NCBI GenBank assembly: GCA_029204225.1
Contig: CM055112.1
Span: 26,563,864-26,627,863, forward strand
Source: Diphasiastrum complanatum
Lineage: Eukaryota > Streptophyta > Lycopodiopsida > Lycopodiales > Lycopodiaceae
Direction: 5' to 3'
Length of the DNA stretch: 64,000 nucleotides
In this document: positions 32,515-45,001 of the stretch, in pieces
Layout of the letters: each line of letters opens with the position of its first letter
Numbering within the stretch: position 1 is the first letter of the stretch
Made by a program: the position numbers and the translations under genes
The notes under the pieces: generated by a model
What the model was told of the DNA's origin: nothing
What the model saw: the letters and a program-made list of their open reading frames with translations, nothing else
Database searches by the model: none

Positions 32515-33696
32515 TGTTGGCTGATTCTGACGAATCCCCAAGATACTTGGACAGAGCAACTCAAGAGGACCTCTCACCTTAGACCAAGGAGGCCTCTGAG
32601 AAGACGAGACTAACAAAGACTGAGAGCTGAGAAATACTAGCTAAAAAGACATGCAAGAACTGTGTAAGCCTCATGGTGAATCTCAAAAGATGGAATGGCC
32701 ATGTAGAAACTAGTATTTCTAAGCAAATGTAATAAATGCGAGTACACCCCTCTTAAAGAAAGTAGAGTGAGACACCTTTTGATGGTGACCTCTAGTGGAG
32801 AGCATCATTCCACTTGTAATTTGTAAAATGTGGAAATTCCACTAGGATGCCACCTAAGGAGCTCTCTTGCTTATTTAAGAGACTCCCTCTTTGTGAAGAG
32901 GAGCTTTTTGTGTATTGTATCAACTCCATGCTAAAATGAGAAGATCCTTCACGAGTTTGGTGCATCCATTGAGCTCCTTGATCATGCTTGTTTATTGAGT
33001 GATGCATTCATGATCCTACCCTTTCCTCCTTCGTGTGTGGTTGTGGATTATAGGGTGGATAAGATTTGCTGCTTTCCTAGAGTGGATTAGATTTGTTGTT
33101 TTCCTAGAGTGGATTAGTTTTCTTTTCTTGTTTGTAGATTAATTTAGGAGCCAGCATTCAAGTAAACTAAATAGGCTGGATTTGTGGTGTAGTTCTTGCA
33201 TATCTCTTTACAGTTTGATGTTCTTGGGATGTCCAAGAATCAAAAGACTGGTTGGTTTCTTGATTCTTGGACTTCTAAGTGCTGTAGATTAGTTTTTGTT
33301 TTTTGTTTTATCAAATTATGCAAGTAAAGTAGTGTAGGATCTAATTTTAGTTCATTTTATAGCAAAGTAGAAGTAGGAATCCATCGTTGTTCAACTAAAC
33401 AGTAATGTAGATCATTTGTTGAACGCATTGGCTTGCATTTTGATTGATTATGCATGTGCATTCAGTTCAAGAGTGACCCATCCGGATGTCCTCTGACAGG
33501 CAAGACAATACTACAATGATTATCAACCCCTTCTGCCTAATCTGGGTCTTAAAACAAGAAAGATAATCTCAAGAAGTGCCCACAGTCTCTGTTGACAGGC
33601 AGAATACCAAGTTGTCAAAGCTGTAAAACAAACAGCAAAAGAAGTAACGAAACAAAGAACTAGTTAACAGATTCTAAGACAGAGACCTTGTAAACA
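32515..33696 (+). repeat. 3' LTR of the TR-GAG element
   Basis: Copy of 25538-26729, with the same TG...CA ends, followed by target duplication agtta. Confidence 0.93.
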
Positions 33697-33701
33697 AGTT
33701 A

Positions 33702-34381
33702 AATTGTGTTTGGGAGTTTTTTCTCCTTTTTGGTCGGTAAAATACCAATGGTTTTGTTATTGCATTCTAATTAATTTTGGTCGTTAGTAATTTGCATGCA
33801 AAAGCTTTTTGCAAGATACTCATTGAAGGTGAAATATAGTTGAACTAATAAAGTAAGTCATGATTGCTGAATGGAGGCAACTTCTTTATTCAACAAAATG
33901 GATTTTTGTTGAATACAGTAAGAGAAGTACTGGAATCCAAATTTTGTGGATTTTCTATTCGTGTACTTTCATTAGTTGCATTAAATTGATAGACCTTAAC
34001 GAAGTAATGCCAAAACCAGTGAAATGAAAATGAAAATCGACTTTTCATTATCATTTGCATATGTCTAAGGAAATTTCATGTACCTCAGTCGATGAAATTT
34101 TTTGAGGGACCGAAAATCTTAAGGGGGGACGAAATGGACATAAGGGATATTGAACGTGCTTGTATTATGTAATTTGGATTTTTGTGAATTCTGGTGGTAA
34201 AATTGCATAATACTGGTAGTTGAATTCGTTAGGTAGAATTCATATTGTATATGTATAGGACCATGAGTATGATCCTAATTTTGAATGGAAATTGTGATAT
34301 GAGAAGTGAGAATTGACACATTGATCACATTTGTACCTTTAGTACATGATAGAGACTTTTCCTAAGAGCTGCAACTCTCAG
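33702..34381 (+). other. No gene recognised; continuation of the pre-insertion locus
   Basis: AT-rich. Contains a polypurine-like tract (ttaaggggggacgaaa, about 34119-34134) followed by tggacataaggg, which could be the polypurine tract and 3' LTR start of the element whose primer-binding site is at 24212. Unproven. Confidence 0.35.
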
Positions 34382-34634
34382 TGTGAGAGTTTTCAACTAG
34401 TTTAGTCAATTTGGTCATATTTGTATATTGGCAATTGAGGCAATTTTCATATTGGACTTAGAGTTTGACTTTACAAAGTTATATTAGTCTAAAAGCATTT
34501 GAATAAACACTTCTGGAAAGTGTGAAAAACTATTAGATTCAAATTTGAGTAGTAGAGACATTGAATCTAGTCACAATAATAGTAGGGTTTTTATTATGGA
34601 GGGAAACCAAAGTTTAAATTTAGGTTTGGACCTG

Positions 34635-34644
34635 TTATAAAAGG
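34635..34644 (+). promoter_or_regulatory. LTR TATA box
   Basis: ttataaaagg, matching ctataaaagg (minus strand, 37571-37580) and ttataaaagg (minus strand, about 42070-42079) of the copia-1 LTRs. Confidence 0.7.
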
Positions 34645-34667
34645 ATGTAACTCATGGGAAGAGAAGA

Positions 34668-34812
<145 letters not shown>

Positions 34813-34951
34813 CTCATTCATGCTTATACATGGTGAGTCTTGGGTTCTACTATCCATTGGTGCACTATACTTGTGATATCTTGTAATTTTGTGTGTAGAA
34901 AGTTCATTAAATGCTATTTTCAGATCCACACGTGTGAAATACAGTAGCTTA

Positions 34952-36260
34952 CATTTGCAAAATGCATCGGAGATTGCATAGAGGTGGTTGTGACTGGTGT
35001 GGTGGAGAGTGGGAGTGTGTTTGTGGAGACAATAGGGGGTGTAGTGGTGAGGGTGAGTGTGATGGGTAGTGTGACAGTGATGGTTGATGTGATGGGAGTT
35101 GATGAGATGGTGGTTGGTGGGTCACTTACCACGAACGACACAGGTGGGACACCAGGTTCAGCCTCTGGCTCCTTTGCCTCAGAATGTCTCGTCGAAGGAT
35201 TTGATGTTGTAGTCAATTCTTCTTCAATGGCTTCCATGATTTTCACTGTTGAGGTGTCTTTAGGCATTGGATAAGGTGATTGTGTTGTGTCTCCCATTTC
35301 GTTGATATTTCCATGCCCTTGGCTAGTGGATTTGCACAAGTGTTGTTTGTTGTTACTGGATGAGTCTGTACCTTGTGTGTGGCCCTCTGAATGTTCTTTT
35401 GTGTGTTGGCTATGGGCATGCTCTTTTAACCGCTGTGACTCTAACTCTGCTTCCGTGCATTGTGTGAGTGACACTGGTGTGTTTCTACTAGTGATGTGGC
35501 ATCGTTTGTGTTATGGCTTTCTTGTTGCCTTTGCCTCTCCCCCTTTTATCCTCTTGGGGTGCTGAGCTCGTGTCGAGGTGGTATGTGGCACGTTTGGATA
35601 TTTCTCTTTCACTCGAGCGAGAATGCTAGAGAAGTCACCCAAGTAATGTTTGTTTACGAGCATATGTAGGAGATATCCGCACTTTGTGAGAGGTTTTCTT
35701 GCTTTGAGCGCTGCACATAATTTGATACTTATCTTTTCTGCCCACATGAAGTGACGGGTAATAGGTTCCTCCAAGCCAAATGATGGGGCAAATAAAGTGC
35801 TGTTCGGAATCTTGTCAATTCTTGACGATTGTACCTCAGTGAGTAATGCAAGAAGGTCCGCCATTGCCCTAAGTCCTGGATCCGAGATGAGTTTGAAAAC
35901 GTCATTGTCATTGTTATAGATGGAGGTGTCACCGTCTTCTGTACAAATATGCGTCAAATAATTTCTATCAAAAGATTGCCCTCTGCCGTGCATAGGCTCT
36001 CCTTCATTCGGGAACCCCAAGTGGCTTAGGATATGTGGTGAGATAGGAATTGGAACCTCATCGTTGCGTCTAGGAATCCTGAATGTATGGAGCTCGTCAT
36101 CAAATGTAGAATAAGCCTCACGCATCGGGCATTCATGTTGCACACCGGAGATAAGTTGTGTGTCAAAGTTTAGCCGCTCCAAGAAAGCCATTGCTAACTT
36201 TTGAAAAAAATCAGTAAATGAGACCAAGTGAATTTCTTGAGTGTACCTGCTAGGTTTCAT
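34952..36260 (-). CDS. Extra ORF after pol of gypsy-2 (aORF), one stop
   Basis: Minus-strand frame from ATG 36260 through a single TAA at 35511 (CAA to TAA) to the truncation at 34952, about 435 codons. The first part is globular (FFQKLAMAFLERLNF, ISPHILSHLGFPNEGEP, LRAMADLLALLTEVQSS, ITRHFMWAEKISIKLCAAL, GYLLHMLVNKHYLGDFSSIL). The second part is acidic, then a Thr/Pro-rich tail (TITVTLPITLTLTTTPPIVS). It lies downstream of integrase, where plant gypsy elements of the Tat/Athila group often carry additional ORFs. I see no signal peptide or clear membrane anchor, so an envelope role is not supported. Function unknown. Confidence 0.5.
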
Positions 36261-36684
36261 GTCTGATCAAGCACTTTGCTTAGTTCTGGGACTCCACAAT
36301 ATAGATAATATGCTGCCTGATAGCTTATGTGAGTGGTCTGTCCCTTTTTTTTTTTTTTAGAGAGAAAGATAAATTCCTTGCAATCGATTGCATAAATAAG
36401 TGATGCTAGCTCCAACCCGGAAGATAATTACTGTTTTGGGACATGATTGTCACTGGTCATGCATGCTGTTACCTGAAACCTATACAATAGTGATAGAAGT
36501 GAGGTAGATTTGCGAGAATTCGGACCTAAACTATCCTAAGTATTGATTGTTAAACATGCAGACAATTCAACAAAAAAGGGTGTAAAAAATGAATTAAAAA
36601 CAAAATGAACATTATCACAAAATGACAGAAATTATAGACATGCATGCACACACACACACACACACACACATAACACAGAATCAA
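36261..36684 (-). other. Spacer between integrase and extra ORF, with (CA)n
   Basis: Noncoding, with a short CA repeat at about 36646-36670 and a T run at about 36350. Confidence 0.5.
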
Positions 36685-37201
36685 TCAGTATATGTCTAAG
36701 GAATAGTAGGGCTCATGATATCGCCGTAATCTACTCTCGTTCACTACCGTGTCCAGCGGGATGCCTTTGAGGGTTTTAAATTTAGCGTAGCCCGAAGCAA
36801 AGATCTGATCAATGATATAGGGACCTTGGCCAGTAAACTTAAGTTTGCCCGTATGTACTTTCGTTTGATAGAGCTTATTGTGCATGCACACTAATGACTC
36901 TTGTTTTGCAAAGCTTATGGAGGTGGAATAGCCTATGGGCAAGGATCTGACTTTCGTCTAGTTTCAAATCGTAGGCTACCCGTAAAGACGGGACATAGAA
37001 TTCTACATGCATCATGGCCTCTTGTCCATACGTGAGTTGGAATGGTGTCGTGCCAATGGCCTTTTTGGGTGTTGTTCGATATGCCCATAAAGCGGCATAT
37101 AACTTGAACTCCCAATCTAACAGACTGGCTTCCACCGTCTTCATGAGGATTTCACACAGAACCTTATTCATGGACTCAGCCTGCCCGTTACATCTTGGGT
37201 A
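36685..37201 (-). CDS. pol: gypsy-2 integrase C-terminal part
   Basis: MNKVLCEILMKTVEASLLDW, AALWAYRTTPKKAIGTTPF and QLTYGQEAMMHVEF are the late integrase core (W-A-Y-R-T..., P-F-x-L-T-Y-G). FTGQGPYIIDQIFASGYAKF and VNESRLRRYH are the GPY/F module. The two ORFs (37171-36875 and 36942-36685) overlap in different frames, so a frameshift is present near 36900. It joins the upstream integrase piece at 42358 once the copia-1 insertion is removed. Confidence 0.8.
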
Positions 37202-37206
37202 ATATG

Positions 37207-37853
37207 TGTGAAAGGTTTCAGATCCTTAAGATCCAATATACTTGAATGATCTTTGGTTAGAAAGATAAATACACTACCAATCTCACCAATGTAGAAAAAT
37301 CAGCATCTACACACAATTGAGATGCAAACACTAATAGAACTTGATCAAACTTGAATGAAATGAATATGTACTATTGCTGTCCGTACAAAACCAGCAAGCT
37401 ACTATATTTCACACGTGTGGATCCAGAAATAGCAAATATAGATCACTCTACAAATAGAATTGCAAGCAATCACCAAGATAGTGCACCAATGGATAGTAGA
37501 ACCCAAGAGAACCATGTATAAGCATGAAATGAAATAGAGAAGAGAGAAGATCACTCTCTCCAAGTTACATCCTTTTATAGCAAGTCCAGACCCTATTTGG
37601 CCACTTGGATTTCCCACCAAAATGCTAACCCTACTAATTTTGGGTCTAGATTCAATGTACCCAACTTATTCAAATTGAATCTACTCAAACTCGCATTCTA
37701 TCTTTCCCACACTTTCAAAAAGTTTTTATTCAAATGAAATTTAGACTAATGAACTTTGAAAAGTCAACCTCTAAGTCTAAAACAAGTTTTGGCCTCAATA
37801 TGCCAAATATGAAAATATTGCAAAATGTGATGAAACTAGTTGAATCTTTCACA
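37207..37853 (-). repeat. 3' LTR of copia-1
   Basis: About 647 bp, pairs with 41703-42352. TATA box on the minus strand at 37571-37580 (ctataaaagg). Confidence 0.95.
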
Positions 37854-38830
37854 CTCCCTCTTCAACTAGTTTTAGCATAGACTTTGATAATACTCCAAGT
37901 GAAGTCCTATGCTTCATGAACAAGTCTTTTCCCAATGCTTTGGTGAAGATATCAGCTACACATTCCCTTGAAGACACATGTTGAAGCTCTACCTCCTTTG
38001 CAATGACTTGCTCTCTCACAAAATGATATTGTATCTCAATATGCTTGCTCCTAGCATAGTTTTTGACAATAGAACTTTGATCCATCATAAGAATGATCTT
38101 CTTCCTAAGAATAGATCTCCTTTCAATGATCATGTAATGCTCAAAATAGAAACAACCATAATTGATATAGAGAATAGTGTCCACTTGGGATGCTTCACTA
38201 TTTCTTACATCAATTTTACATATCAAGATGTAACTAGAACATGAAGAATCAATTAGAATGTAAATGAAATAATTCCACCATGCTTCCAACTTTGACCTCT
38301 CTGGAAAAATACAGCAAACAAACAATAAATGTGAGTGATCAACTTTTGCTTGCATGTCTCCTCCTTCTTTGTCCTTTGTTGCCATGTATCCACCATGATA
38401 CTCCATGAATGAGCTTCCATCTCCATCTTGCCAAAAGATGCCATCAAGCCTTGATGACTTGGCCATGAATGAGTGACATAATGAGCCTCCAATATCTTCA
38501 TTTTCATCAGCAAAACCAGCCAAGAATTCTAGTACTAACCCAACATCAAAACAATGCTCACCAATGTAGTTAGTTTTATCATATCTTGACAATTTGTTTA
38601 CATCCACATGAAATTGCTCAAACATGAGATAGAACAAGTAAAGTAAACTTGAACAACACTTCCTTGCTGCTCCTTTGACCTTACTTGAGTCTTCAGTATG
38701 CTGTAAAAATAGATCCATAATACCTTTGCCAATTACCTCTCCTTTGATGCTCTTGACTAGTTCCAAATTGCCAACTTCCCTTTTGACTAGTTGAAGCGCT
38801 TTGAGATCAACCTCTTGATCAACAACTTAA
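37854..38830 (-). CDS. copia-1 RNase H end fused to unrelated 0.8-kb segment
   Basis: One open frame of 305 codons. Its last part (about 38070-37858) is the copia RNase H C-terminus: ARSKHIEIQYHFVREQV, VADIFTKALGKDLF. The upstream 200 codons (for instance YIGEHCFDVGLVLEFLAGF, MATKDKEGGDMQAKVDHSHL) resemble no RT or RNase H. They occupy the place where the YVDD-containing RT should be. The fill-in could be captured gene sequence or scrambled retroelement DNA. Confidence 0.5.
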
Positions 38831-38834
38831 TCAT

Positions 38835-41102
38835 CAAAGTCATTGAACAAAATTTGTTTTCCAGATCCAATACTTGATTTCACAACAAGATAACATCCAC
38901 CCACTTGCATAGCTCCATGTACACAAGATGATCCTCCAAAAGATGTTCCACTCTTCATAAGAGCTTGATACTTGAGATGGCATTGCTTGGATCCACTCCT
39001 CTTCTTTCCTTGCTTGATCTACATTTGTAGGCTCATCCAAAGAGGTTAGGAAAGCAGCATAATTTTCAGAAACTACTTGCTTACCCTTTTGATCATATGT
39101 GAGCCTTGAAGGTAATTGTCTTTCTCTTGATGTTCTCCTTGGCTTTTGACTTGATGAAGGTCCATCATCACCACCATCCAAAGTATGATCCTTCTCATCA
39201 ACATCGAGAATGTTAGATCCATCCACTCTACCATCAATCATGCTTGAAGACACCTTTGGAATGTTCCCCTCATAAAAAATGACATCTCTATCAGCAATCA
39301 CTTTGTTAGTAGAAGGAATGTAAACCTTGTAGGCTTTACTCACCTCACTATATCCAACAAAAATACCTCTTCTTGAAGATGGATCCTCCTTGGTCCTATC
39401 ATCAAGAGTAATGTTGACATAGCATGTGCATCCAAAGGTTCTTAGAAAGTTGACACTCGGCCTCCTCTTGAATAGCATCTCAAAAGGTATCCTTCCATCC
39501 AAAATAGCACTCGACCACCTATTGCACAAGAAATTGGCACACAACAAAGCTTGATCCCAAAATGGTTTGTCAAGATTAGCACTTAACCTCATAGCTTTAG
39601 CACTTTCACATAAAGTCTTATTCTTCCTTTCAGCCACTCCATTTTGTTGTGGGGTCCTTGATATTGTATACTCCCTCTTGATCCCAAACTCATCACAAAA
39701 GGCCTTGAACTTGTTAGATATGTACTCACCACCATTGTCACCTCTCAAGCACTTGATCTTTGTGGAAAATTGGTTCTCCCTTGCATTCTTGAACTTGATA
39801 AAGACATCATTCACTTCATCCTTGCTATTTAGTCATGATAGATCCAACAAAATCTACTAAAATCATCAATGAATGTTACATACATATTAGCTCCACTATT
39901 GCTAATTGTAGTAAATCCATGAATATTCGAATGTACAAGTTGAGAAGGCTTTGTAGATTTAGATATAGATCTAGTATAGGGTACTCTATGTGACTTGGAC
40001 AAAGCACAAGACTCACAAACATGTTTGATGCCACTTAAGGAACTTGGAAGACCTATCACAATCTTCTTCCTAGCCATTACCTCCAATGACTTGAAGTTGA
40101 GGTGTCCCATCCTTTTATGCCAAACCTCTTGAATAGGTATTTGCTCCCTTGAGACACATCCAACTTGGTTAGCAATAACACAAGCATCTAGTTTGAACAA
40201 CTTCCCTTGACTTTTACCTTTTCCAACCAAGACATCCTTCCTTTTGATCAAACAAGCATCTCCATCAAACTCCAACTTGAGGCCTTGCTTAGCATTTGAC
40301 TCACACTAAGCAAATTCTTGGTAATAGATGGAATAAACAAGACTTCCTCCAAATAAAAATTCCTATTTTTAGAGAGAGCAATAGGAATTGTGCCAATCCC
40401 TTTGAGTGCACACTCACCATCATTGGCCGTGTAGATCACCCTCTTGTCATCTCCATATGCCAACAAAGAAGTGAAGTACTCTCTATGAAAGGTCATGTGT
40501 GAACTTACTCCACTATCAATCCACCAAGGATCTAGATCTCCATCATTAGCAAACATACATGAAGACATCACGAAAGCATCATTATTTGCATTTGAATAGA
40601 AATACTTGGAACAATGTTAGCATGGGCATCCAACAACCCATTAAGAATCACTTGAATAAGCTCTCCTTCCTTAATGTTTTCATCAATGCAAGCCAACTCA
40701 TCATTCAATGCTTTCATCCTCAAAACAAAAGTACTTGGACTTTCTTCATTCTTTTGCAAAAAAGAAAAAATTTGCCTTCTTAGAGTCAACACTCTAGAAG
40801 TAGACTTGGACTTTATAAAGCTTCTTCAATGAATTCCAAGCTTCCAAAGATGATGTGCACTTACCAACTTCCTTGCGAAGTTCATTGGTAACATTCATTT
40901 TTATCATGTGTAGAGCCTTCTTGGCCCTCTTGTCATACCTCAATTGATCTTGTTGTGTTGCTGGTCTCTCCTCCAAACCTACAACAATATCCAGAACATC
41001 ATTCATCTCAAGAAGTGACTCCATCCTCACTTTCCACAATGAATAGTTACTTGAGGTAAGCCTATCATTGGCTTCCAACATGACTCCAATTGAGGTTGCC
41101 AT
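38835..41102 (-). pseudogene. copia-1 gag-protease-integrase, frameshifted
   Basis: Gag begins MATSIGVMLEANDRLTSSNY (41102), with SLEAWNSLKKLY and FVLRMKALNDELACIDENIK. The gag end and zinc knuckle are deleted. Protease has DPWWIDSGVSSHMTF (D-S-G). GAG-pre-integrase has VWHKRMGHLNFKSLE and CESCALSKSHRVPY. The integrase core reads VHSNIHG (the usual catalytic Asp is Asn), FIDDFSRFCWIYHD (then a frameshift), RGDNGGEYIS and QNGVAERKNKTL. The C-terminal part has RTFGCTCYVNI and RRGIFVGYSE. The reading frame ends in a scrambled region near 38840. Confidence 0.85.
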
Positions 41103-41690
41103 CTAGCAATGACTTGATCTTCTCTTTCAACCTGCTTCAATGCACAAAGCACTCCTTTGAACAACAACAAATGCTTTCAAAAGAAATCACCAAGATTTGA
41201 AACTATCTCACAAATTCTCTTCTAGTACTTATCCAAGCAAATCAACACATAGAATCATGGAATCTTGATCAACCTATGATCTATCCTCAATCTAATGACT
41301 TTTGCCACTTCCTAAGATTGAAACACACTCAAATGAAGTCTAGAAACCTCACTATCTAGAGATCCAATCAAAATTAGGGTTTTGACAAAATCACAAAAAA
41401 TTGAGTATTCCAAATCTACATGCAAATGCTGAAAATTTGATATGCAATCTATAAGCCACCACTTAGGCTGAACCAATGATCCGAAAATCGGCCAAATCCA
41501 GTATGTGAATTCAAAAATCGGAATTGAACAAGTATATTGACCTATTTAGTGTTTTGATCTACAAAATATCCAATCTACAAAAGCAAAAAATCCGATTTTG
41601 GTGTAGAATCCTCTCTAGCATGCTCTAGACTCGATATCTTCACCAAATCATTGATAGATCTGATTTCCTCCTTCATAAACTGAAACACAA
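41103..41690 (-). other. copia-1 5' leader
   Basis: Noncoding leader between primer-binding site and gag. The same leader occurs in copia-2 (50437-50976). Confidence 0.7.
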
Positions 41691-41702
41691 GCTCTGATAC
41701 CA
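41691..41702 (-). promoter_or_regulatory. Primer-binding site of copia-1 (initiator-Met tRNA)
   Basis: Minus strand tggtatcagagc, immediately after the 5' LTR. Confidence 0.92.
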
Positions 41703-42352
41703 TGTGAAAGATTTTAGATCCTTAAGATCCAATCTACTTGAATGATCTTTGGTTAGAAAGAGAAATACACTACCAATCTCACCAATGTAGAAAAATCAGC
41801 ATCTACACACAATTTGAGATGCAAACACTAATAGAACTTGATCAAACTTGAATAAAATGATTATGTACTGTTGCTGTCCGTACAAAACCAGCAAGCTATT
41901 GTATTTCACACGTGTGAATCCAAAAATAGCACATATAGATCATTCTACACATAGAATTGCAAGCAATCACCAAGATAGTGCACCAATGGATAGTAGAACC
42001 CAAGAGAACCATGTATAAGCATGAAATGAAATAGAGAAGAGAGAAGATCACTCTCTCCACAAGTTACATCCTTTTATAACAGGTCCAAACCCTATTTGGC
42101 CACTTGGCTTTTCCACCAAAATGCTAACCCTACTAATTTTGGGTCTAGATTCAATGTACCCAACTTATTCAAATTGAATTTACTCAAACTCGCATTCTAT
42201 CTTTCCCACACTTTCAAAAAGTGTTTATTCAAATGAAATTTAGAATAATGAACTTTGAAAAGTCAACCTCTAAGTCTAAAGCAAGTTTTGGCCTCAATAT
42301 GCCAAATATGAAAATATTGCAAAATGTGATGAAACTAGTTGAATCTTTCACA
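41703..42352 (-). repeat. 5' LTR of copia-1
   Basis: About 650 bp, nearly identical to 37207-37853 apart from scattered substitutions, so the insertion is fairly young. TATA box on the minus strand at about 42070-42079. Confidence 0.95.
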
Positions 42353-42357
42353 ATATG

Positions 42358-45001
42358 GAGCACTTTTGCGATGAACAACTAGGAAGGTCGACAACAAGTG
42401 TTCAATTACTATGTTCAAAAAGTGTGTACCCCTATCGTTGACGATTTCGAGTGGGCAACCAAATCGTACAATGATTTGCTCATAAAGGAACCGAACAGTG
42501 GTTTTGGCATCGACGTTCTTTACCGCCTGAACCTCTGCCGACTTCGTGCAATAATCTGTCACCACGATAATATATCTTGCCTATGTGAATCGCGCGGCGG
42601 GACTGATTGGTCCTACATAATCAATACCCCATTTAAAAAAAGCTTGTTCAGATAAGATGGGGGTTAAAGGCATATAATCTGAAAATTGTGGCCTTTTGGC
42701 TCTTTGGTACACATCACAAGCCTTTACAAAGTTATGAGTGTCCTTAAATAGTGAAGGCCACCAATACCCAGCTAGTAAGATCTTCCTAGCTGTTTTTTCT
42801 GAGGCAAAGTGTCCACCACCAACTCCTTCGTGTAGCAAGGATATGATGGAAATAATCTCGCCCTCAGTCAAACATCGTCTAATCACACCGTCTGCACCCT
42901 TTTTTATAAAGTTGCCTTGTTATAAGTGTATAGGGTGCCACCTTGTCGATAAGTGCACATTGGGCAGGTTTCGACAACGTCGGATCTAGCACCCCCATCG
43001 TTAAAAACTCTGTGATGTGTTTGGCCCACATGGGAGTATAGTCAACTTGAAAAAGTATTGCATCGGGTAGGTCATCATTGATGTCCTCCGTTGGTTTCTC
43101 ATCACTCGATATTCTAGATAGATGATCAACAACAAAATGTTGCGATCCTTTGCCCACAACAATACAAAATTTGAATTCTTGTAGTAATAGCAACCAACAT
43201 GTGATTCTACCTGTTGTGCAAGTTTTGTTCATGAGGTAAAGTAACGCTTGATGATTTGTGAAAAATACAAAGGGTTTACCTTGAAGATAATGTCGAAACT
43301 TCTGGATGGCTTAAATCATCGCTAATGCTTCTCTCTCGGTTGTGGTGTAGTTCTTTTCCGCAGATGTTAAATGTCTACTAAGGAAACGAATTGGATAGTC
43401 CTTCTTGTACTCTCCGGGTTGAGTTAGCACTGCACCGATGAAAAACTTCGATGCATCAGTATGCACATGAAACTCCTTCATGTAATCTGGAGCTTGCAAG
43501 ATAGGAGCAGTTGTCAAGGCGTGTTTGAGTTTTTGGAAGGCCTTTCTCTATTCATCCGTCCACTTAGGATTTACGGTCACTCTGTATGTCCATCGTGCTT
43601 TACTAGCAAAATCGCGAATATGGCAACAATAGTGATTAGCATGACCCATAAAACAATAAGCGTCTCGGACCGTTTTAGGTTCTGGCCTCTCAACGATGAC
43701 TTTGATCTTCTCTGGGTCAGTGGCAATCCCATTGCGCGATACAATGTGACCAAGTACAACACCGTGGGTGACCCATATCTGAAATTTTTCAGGATAAAGA
43801 GAAATACCATACCTCTGGCATTGTATGAAAATACGTTCGAGTATGGTCAAGTGCGTGGATTCTTCCGAGTGCACCCCAATGTCATCAAGATAGATCTCAA
43901 GGTTGTCACCAATGAGATCATAAAATGCTGCTTGCATGACACGTTGGAAGGTACATGGCGCATTACACAATCCAAAGGGCATAACGCACCAGCAGAAGAT
44001 ACCCCATTCCGTAGCAAAAGCCATTTTGGGGTGGTCTTTTTCAGAGATAACAACTAAGTTGTATCCACTGAAGCCATTTAGGAAGGAGTAAACTTCATCC
44101 CCAGCTAGGTTTTCCAATATGGATTCGCCATACGAGATTGGAAAATGATCTCTTTTTGTGGAAGCGTTTAATTTGCGATAGTCAACACAGATATGAAGCT
44201 TCCCATTCTTCTTTGGGACCACAATGATAGGTGATACCCAATCTGTATGTTCCACCTCGTAGATGAAACCTGCCTCCAAGAGCTTTTGGAGTTTTTCTTT
44301 GATGCATGCTCTGTAGATCGGATGACAATGATAAGGTCTACTGGCATGGGGTTTAGCATCCTTCTTTAATGGGATTCTATGCACGACAACCGAGGGATCT
44401 ACCCCCTTCATGTCCTTGTAGTTCCATGCGAAGTTATGACGATATTTTCTAAGGAGCTTCTCTAAGGCCAGACGTTGTTCGGTGTTGAGGTGTGCTCCAA
44501 TATGGACAAACTTTTCCTCTGAGGCTCTTGAAGATTTAACTTTATGGTTTGAGCGGGGCCATCATATGGCTCATTCACTTTTGGCTCCCATTGAGCTTGA
44601 GGCAGGTGGATAGTTACATCTTCAATGGTGAAGTCCTTGAAATGGATGGACACATCAATTTTATCAGGGGCGTAGGGCTTCTTAGTCATAGCCTTAGGTG
44701 GATCCTTAGGGGTTCTAGCTGTGTGGCTTGTGGACCTAGAGGATTGTGCTTCGCCCGAGGTTTCTTGAGCTATCGTAAGATCGCGAGGAGGCTCCACCTC
44801 TATAATCTTTTTCATTTTCTCGCGGATAGCTTCCTCCCTAGTTGGTTTCGCATGCACCTTGTGAGCGGCGTTTTTGGTTGGCTTGGATGCTTGAGGGACT
44901 TCGGTTAAGCGCGTAGATAGATTCAGTATCAGGTATCTCCCATTCGTATACCGGTCATTTGACACGATATAGTTTACTTTGGTCCAGTTTGGCTGCAGCA
45001 A
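42358..45001 (-). pseudogene. gypsy-2 reverse transcriptase, RNase H and integrase core
   Basis: The linker ORF 45001-44462 precedes RT (44411-43548) with HTDWVSPIIVVPKKNGKLHI, CVDYRKLNAST, MPFGLCNAPCTFQRVM and YLDD in the active site. RNase H (43517-43311) has EFHVHTDASKFFIGAVLTQ and REALAMI. The integrase zinc-binding part is GYWWPSLFKDTHNFVKACDV (42886-42581). The core has WGIDYVGPI and, after a frameshift, VNDRGTHF. The RT catalytic residues look intact, but four or more frame breaks separate the domains. A protease was not recognised. RT wording (KKDAKPHASRPY, VVPKKNGKL) is of the plant Tat/Athila side of Ty3/gypsy. Confidence 0.85.

Larger units (their letters stand above)
25538..33696 (+). 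mobile_element. Complete gag-only LTR retrotransposon (TR-GAG type)
   Basis: Two long terminal repeats (25538-26729 and 32515-33696) start tgttggctg and end gtaaaca. A perfect 5-bp target duplication agtta lies at 25533-25537 and 33697-33701. A primer-binding-like site follows the 5' LTR, and a purine tract (aggggtgggatga, 32502-32514) precedes the 3' LTR. The 5.8-kb interior has gag and a zinc knuckle but no protease, reverse transcriptase or integrase. LTRs differ by a modest number of substitutions and small indels, so the insertion is neither recent nor ancient. It must have been mobilised in trans. Confidence 0.92.
37207..42352 (-). mobile_element. Complete copia element copia-1, defective, inserted in gypsy-2
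   Basis: LTRs 37207-37853 and 41703-42352 both run tgtgaaag...ctttcaca. Target duplication atatg lies at 37202-37206 and 42353-42357. The primer-binding site next to the 5' LTR (41691-41702, minus tggtatcagagc) is perfect, and a purine tract (minus gaagagggag) abuts the 3' LTR at 37854. The element inserted in the integrase gene of gypsy-2. Gag, protease and integrase are readable with frameshifts. Reverse transcriptase and most of RNase H are replaced by unrelated sequence. Confidence 0.95.

Noticed and set aside
34952-36260. Envelope gene of a retrovirus-like gypsy element
   Set aside because: No signal peptide, fusion peptide or transmembrane segment can be seen.
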